Below, one piece after another: positions 27,120 through 32,243 of a stretch of 32,243 nucleotides of DNA. The notes below the pieces were generated by a model that saw nothing but the letters and a program-made list of their open reading frames with translations, did no database searches and was not told where the DNA came from. Location: positions 136,134-168,376 of the forward strand of contig BMAT01007026.1 of NCBI GenBank assembly GCA_019649035.1, given 5' to 3'. The position numbers and the translations under genes were made by a program. Within the stretch, counting starts at the first letter, position 1. Each line of letters opens with the position of its first letter. The DNA comes from Elysia marginata (Eukaryota > Mollusca > Gastropoda > Plakobranchidae).

Positions 27120-27262
27120 GTTTACATGATTTATACTTAACTACCCAGTTAGAGCTGGTTGAAGGCAGTGGAGTGAATAAAAACTTTCCCAAGACTAGGG
27201 ATTTGAACCCGGAACCTGTATCTAGTCATTGATCACCCTCACCATTAAGCATCCGCGCAGAC
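27120..27262 (-). repeat. tRNA-derived SINE-like sequence
   Basis: Minus strand carries A-box-like TGCTTAATGGTGAGGG and a good B box, CCGGGTTCAAATCCC (27260-27193), followed by CACTCCACTGCC and CAGCTCTAACTGGGTA. The latter resemble the conserved body of mollusc SINEs as I remember it. Confidence 0.6.
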
Positions 27263-28844
27263 ACATTAATATAATGTAAATGTAGAAACAACGATTACAG
27301 AGGGAAGATGTTAAATTATAACCCCTCGCATATAACTTTTTTATCATTCTTGGTCATGAACCTTTGCTATCTATTTAATTATTGACCCTGCAGGCTACTT
27401 AAATGTTAGATTTATAATGGTTAGTCAAAAGTTTTTCTACTTTACCTCCCCGTAAGCGTCTTTGATTAATACGCAGCCGCCATTCATTGAAACCACGAAT
27501 TGACTGTTGACAAGTTGGGTTTTTTTTATTTCGTTTTGAGAGCTAGATTTTAGCAACGTAAACTGTATTAACCGCTATAACCCCATTGTTGATCTATCAG
27601 TGATCTATTAATTTCATGCCAATTGAGCCTTCAGTGCAAAGCTAGTTTCAAACATTTCCCATTCTTTTAATTTGTTTTTCTTTTCTGCCATTTGTCGAAC
27701 AAAGCCAAAGTAAACATTCACATGAAATGATGAACCTGACGATAAACATATGCGACATTTTCTTAACTTCGAAAGATTAACCTGAAAAAATTGCGGAGCA
27801 TGATGACGACGAATGCATGGCCTCATGTAGAAGGGTACGTAACTTGCTCTTCGCTTTTGAAAGGATTGATTTGTTTCTTTCCATCCACAATGACTATTCA
27901 AATGCGAAGGATTCCTGAAAAGTCATGCTTCTTAAATTACTGTTTTCAAACTAATCAGAATCTAGACTAAAACTATACAATTGGAACGCAGTGTGTCTAG
28001 ACGTAACCACTTCCCAGTATAATCATAATTATCCTGTACCAATAAAACTCGCTCAAGCACTGAAATTTTCCTACAGTTTATTATTTTTCTTTAATCTTAA
28101 AGCTGATATACGTCTTTGATAACTATATAAAAAAAAGAAAAACCATCCGCATTGAACTTTTAAATTTTTTAATTACGAAGTTAAACAAGAAAATAAATCA
28201 AACTACATTTGTCCTTGATATAAGTAGCGGAAATGATTCGTTGTTTGAAGAGTTGATGACTTTTCAGCTTGCTTTTATTATCTAACAAAACCCACACAAA
28301 CATGTTAGAAGAAAAAAACCCAGATATCTTTTTTGAAGGCGTCTATTTAGAAGCTATGGCATAAACAATAAACAGTAGGCCTACATGTCATCGAAGTTTG
28401 TGCGTTAAAATCTGACGGCCACAGGTAGCTTTAAAAAAACTGCCTCTTTGTGTTTTATATTAACTTAATGCATTTTTGAAAAATTGCAGCTTTATAGTCT
28501 GGACTGAATCGTATTTCTTAATTTTTTCTTCCATGTGTCTTTTTATCTATAATATTTGACCCAGTTGATAAATGTTAACTTTCTTTTTTTCATTGAAATG
28601 TTGATGAAATTTCAATAATAGTGAAAGACACTAGTTTGTATACGTTTAGTATTGTAAGAAGATAGTAAGTATGTCAATCTCTTCGCTCCAAGTGAGATAT
28701 TCCAGATCCGTTCAGGATCGACCAACGTCAAGAACCCCAAAATCTCTGCACATTCTCATCAAACCGGGAATTAGAATTTAAAACAGGCCTATCCTTTAAC
28801 GTTACTTGATCATACTAGACAGCAAAAAAGCGCGCATGCGAGGG

Positions 28845-28904
<60 letters not shown>

Positions 28905-30339
28905 CATACAGACAGACAGACAGACAGAGGGAAATCGTTTGTAATTTTTTTTATTAATCCAACCTAAGGGTAGGTGGATAGTTTACTTACTGCATGTTTT
29001 TTCTGGTTGTTTGTATAGCAGTAAACGATATTTTTATAGGTAGAAAGAGGAAAGCAATAAAAAGTAAAATTTCACTTATATCATTCAGACTTTGGGATAG
29101 GCCATTATATTAACAATTGCTAATATTTGAATCTTTATATGAAAGCTGTAAAATGGATTACAAAAAATTATTAAGCTGAGAGTTTGGGATGATTAGTGTT
29201 CATTATTTGGACCTTGGTATAAATTGAGACCGCTAACAACAGCTGCAGTATATCTCTTTAAAAGTTAAAAGTATAGATTCTGGTCAGCTTAAGTTCTTCG
29301 GACGTTGGAGTTGGTCGATGTATAAACTACTCTCTACATCTGACAGGATGAGGGGAGAGACTTGTTTCCTCCTGACTTTGGTATCATTATAACATTTCTT
29401 TATTAGCCTCAACACCAAACACAAATACATGTAGCTGGATAAAAAAGACTGTAGAAAATTAAACACCCACATAAAAGCTTTAAACCTCACTGATTTATTT
29501 TTAGCATAATAAAATAACATGGAAACAGCATCAACACGAAGCAAAACTTTTCACTAACCGTACAAAATTATTGTTTGTGATGACCAGTGGCAATCTAAAA
29601 AATTGTGAGGGTGATTTAGTGATTAGACACAGCTGAAATGCTTTTCAAGTTAGGACGTTTTACAGAATCATGTGACAACATACACACAGAGACATTACGC
29701 GAAGAAAAACGAGGACAATATTAAACTATTGAACTAAAGCAAATTAAAACGACGATTGATTTTATCATAAAAAATTGAAATAAGCTCATTAGATACTCAT
29801 TTTTTAACATGAGCTTTAAATTCTTTTCTAATGACCTAAAAAATATACAATTAAGAAGCATCAGTTGAAAATCTTAAGTATGATCTACCAATGACTGTAT
29901 TTAGTGCTATGTGGTTAATGATCCATACTGACTGGGACCGGAATGGTTCTTGCTGTAACACAATTTCAATGAATAGTAACACAATCAGTTTAACATTGCT
30001 CCCTACATTAACATTCACATAAAAAAGTTTTGTACAGTTTTAAGGCATTCTTTTCAAGATGATTTTGATAACCAGTTAAAAAGTCATAGCAGTCGCAAAT
30101 ATTTGTATCTTTACTCTTATCTCGTATTAGAGTGAGATTATAAAAAAAACCCATAAAAATATATTCTGAATAAACGCAAAAATGCTTTTATGATTACATA
30201 TATCTCAGTTCTTGTTGTTTTTTCATCTTTACCTCAGCCATCAGTTGTTACGTAGGCCTTACACATAAAAAACAAGAGCCTTAACATACTGTCTTGTTAA
30301 CCTCTCGCCTTCGATTTATAACACTCACAAGTTAGTGAT
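27263..30339. other. Intergenic, 3' flank of the DYCR-repeat gene
   Basis: AT-rich sequence with one microsatellite (28842-28928). Open frames here lack family motifs and are judged accidental. Confidence 0.5.
28842..28928 (+). repeat. GA microsatellite followed by CATA/CAGA
   Basis: About 58 bases of nearly pure GA, then CATA and CAGA tetranucleotides. Confidence 0.95.
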
Positions 30340-32032
30340 TCATAAGTTCTTAAAGCGTCCAAAGGCATGACTGGTCAACTTGTTGGCACAGTGCTCAGAC
30401 AGAGGTACGGTGAACGTATGCTCACTGCCACCCTGTTTGGCGCTACCAAAGAAACCCCTCGCACCAGCTTTCATGCATGTCACTTTAGACTTGGATACCG
30501 TTCCCACACATCTGAAGAAAAATGATAATATGGACAAAGGTGTCAATATGTGTGGCTGAAAAGAAGAAACCGCGGCCATGCATTTTCGTGATGAACTCTT
30601 TTGCAGATATAAAGAGAGACAATCTAGCCTATATGTTACTACAAAAATGATGAGTACAAAAAATACGCTGTGTGATAAACTACGAAACGTAAGCAATATT
30701 ATACATGTGAAAATGCAGGCAATTAAAGCTAAAGTTCACAACTGTTAATGTCAAAATAAAAAACATAAAATGAAAACTTTTTAGGTGCATAATTATACAC
30801 ATTTTTAAATCTATCTGTTGGCCACCACAGAAGAGAACTTTAGAGTCGAGACGTTAGAATACACAAAATGTGTTCTGTTTAAATCTTTTCTTTGAATAGC
30901 ATAGAAAATGTTTCCTGATATATTTGTAAAAAATGCGAAATACCAATTATAAGCAACGACTGCATGAACAAAGGCAAGGCCCGTATTTGCGCAATTAAGA
31001 TTATTTAAACTTCTTTTTTTCAAGTCTTACACGGAAAATGTGTAAAGTCATCACAATAATAGGTGTCGTGTAAACACTCATTCTTCTTTAAATCTTCACA
31101 AATGCATGAACATTGAACAAAACAATTAAGAAAGCTTTTTTATACACGATTCTATTCCGAAATGATTTGAGTTTTAAAGGCTTATTTCATACTAAAAAGG
31201 CAAAAAAAATGAATGCTTTAGAAGCGCAATAAGATGGTGTTTCTCTGCTCACCTGCAGTAGTCATCTCTCCCGTCACCGTCCATGTCTTGCATGAACCAT
31301 GTTCCAGCGTGACCAAGGTCAGCTCCCAGTTTGCTAACGTAATAGTGACCTTCCCCCGTAGTTCCCGACAATTTGCAGGATAAGAACTTTTGCTTATCTT
31401 TGCCAACAACGCTATAAAATAAGACAGATGTAAGGGAAAGATATACCTTAAAAAGGTGTAAACATGTTTAACTTAAATATACATTAAGAATTCCAATCGA
31501 TTTCAAAGCGCTGGTAACTAGATTTTCGAAGGGTCAATAATTTTATACACAGTGGCACATTACCCAATTAGCACCTGGCTATGAGCAGTACAAGTTCCAA
31601 AGAAGAAAAAATGAAACCTCACTGACGTAACAAAAAGTTACCCGAAAGAAGTGTTATTAATAGCATCAGTCAAAACAATCTTATATCATTTAAAATTACA
31701 CAATTCAAAAACACCCATATAATGAACTACTAACCGGCAATAATCATTGGCATCCCCAGTGCCCTGGACATCTGCCCAACCTTGGAAGAGCTTGGGGTCC
31801 CCTAACTCAGGTATGTCAAAGAGACGAGCAGGCGTCTGTTTAGAGGTCAATGACACGACTTCGACCTTAAATCCAGAGTCTTCATCTTCATTGTCGTTGT
31901 CGATGAGGTCTTCTTCCTGACCCAACTCTATCTCTAGAGGTGCGAAGCTGACTATCTCAAGGGCTTGATAGTGCGATCTACCTTTGTTGTTCGTAAGTTT
32001 TCCAGACTGTACATAGTAGAGACCGGATGTTT
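30340..32032 (-). CDS. VCBS/FG-GAP-like DYCR-repeat protein, 3' three exons (partial)
   Basis: Minus-strand exons 32032-31735, 31411-31253 and 30511-30340 join in phase 2 at both junctions and give the last 208 residues of a protein whose start lies beyond the right edge. After an acidic stretch (residues 37-53, EEDLIDNDNEDEDSG) there are two tandem units of the form W-x-D-x-x-G-x-G-x-x-x-D-Y-C-R-x-V-G followed by a short gap and (S/T)-C. Unit 1 has GWADVQGTGDANDYCRVVG and unit 2 has FMQDMDGDGRDDYCRCVG. The DxDGDG segment is a classic calcium-binding loop. Such WxDxxGDGxxDYCR repeats are known to me from bacterial and fungal VCBS/FG-GAP beta-propeller proteins. The cysteines suggest a disulphide-bonded extracellular protein. 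The stop is TGA at 30342-30340. No function can be assigned; the family call is from motifs only. Confidence 0.75.
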
Positions 32033-32243
32033 CTGGTGGAGAAGAATAAGATCGCTCATAGATCAGATCTTTGCGGGTTCACAATGCTTAAAGCCTTTCC
32101 TAATGACACATGAACATATTTTAAAGAGCTATACACATTCAAAAAGTATTTTGATAGAGTGCTTTGTGCGCATAATTACTACATTGTTTGATTTGATTCC
32201 TTTTATCTATTAGACAATATTGATGAAATGTTCACATCTTTTT

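Noticed and set aside
26896..27192. 98-codon minus frame as a gene
   Set aside because: It overlaps the SINE-like sequence and has no recognisable domain.
30340..30696. 118-codon frame as a stand-alone protein
   Set aside because: Only its last 57 codons are coding, as the terminal exon; the upstream part is intron read-through before the TTCTTCAG acceptor.

Overview
The window reads as AT-rich metazoan DNA, most likely from a gastropod mollusc and probably a heterobranch (sea slug or pulmonate). The reasons are spliced genes with GT/AG introns, an intronless rhodopsin-class GPCR of the expanded gastropod chemosensory type, an ependymin-related secreted protein, many GATA/GA/CTA microsatellites, and decayed Helitron, Penelope-like and LINE copies. 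The species assignment is inference.

Layout. 1-4300 has no host gene; a degraded Helitron (about 1190-2255, +) is its main content. 4409-5506 (-) is an intact single-exon chemosensory-type GPCR of 365 aa. 5540-16400 is a transposon graveyard. It holds a LINE (about 6541-7245, +) nested in a Penelope-like element, more Penelope-like GIY-YIG endonuclease fragments in head-to-head orientation (about 9985-11300), and a second LINE tail (about 13440-13850, -). 16463-20982 (-) is an ependymin-related gene that I assembled from five coding exons (230 aa, all junction phases agree). It has a predicted non-coding first exon and promoter near 22335-22440, and its first intron contains a LINE fragment (about 21578-21912). 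24363-24710 is a diverged duplicate of this gene's first intron and promoter. 24730-30330 holds two tRNA-derived SINE-like sequences, a perfect hairpin and microsatellites. 30340-32032 (-) is the 3' end of a second spliced gene (208 residues visible). It encodes tandem calcium-loop/DYCR repeats of VCBS/FG-GAP type, and its 5' part lies beyond the right edge.

The three host genes all lie on the minus strand. The GPCR is a predicted membrane receptor, the ependymin-related protein is predicted secreted, and the repeat protein is predicted extracellular, but nothing shows they act in one pathway. The strongest points for a second look are the exon-equals-module structure of the DYCR repeat gene, the duplicated ependymin promoter block, and the nested and inverted Penelope-like cluster.
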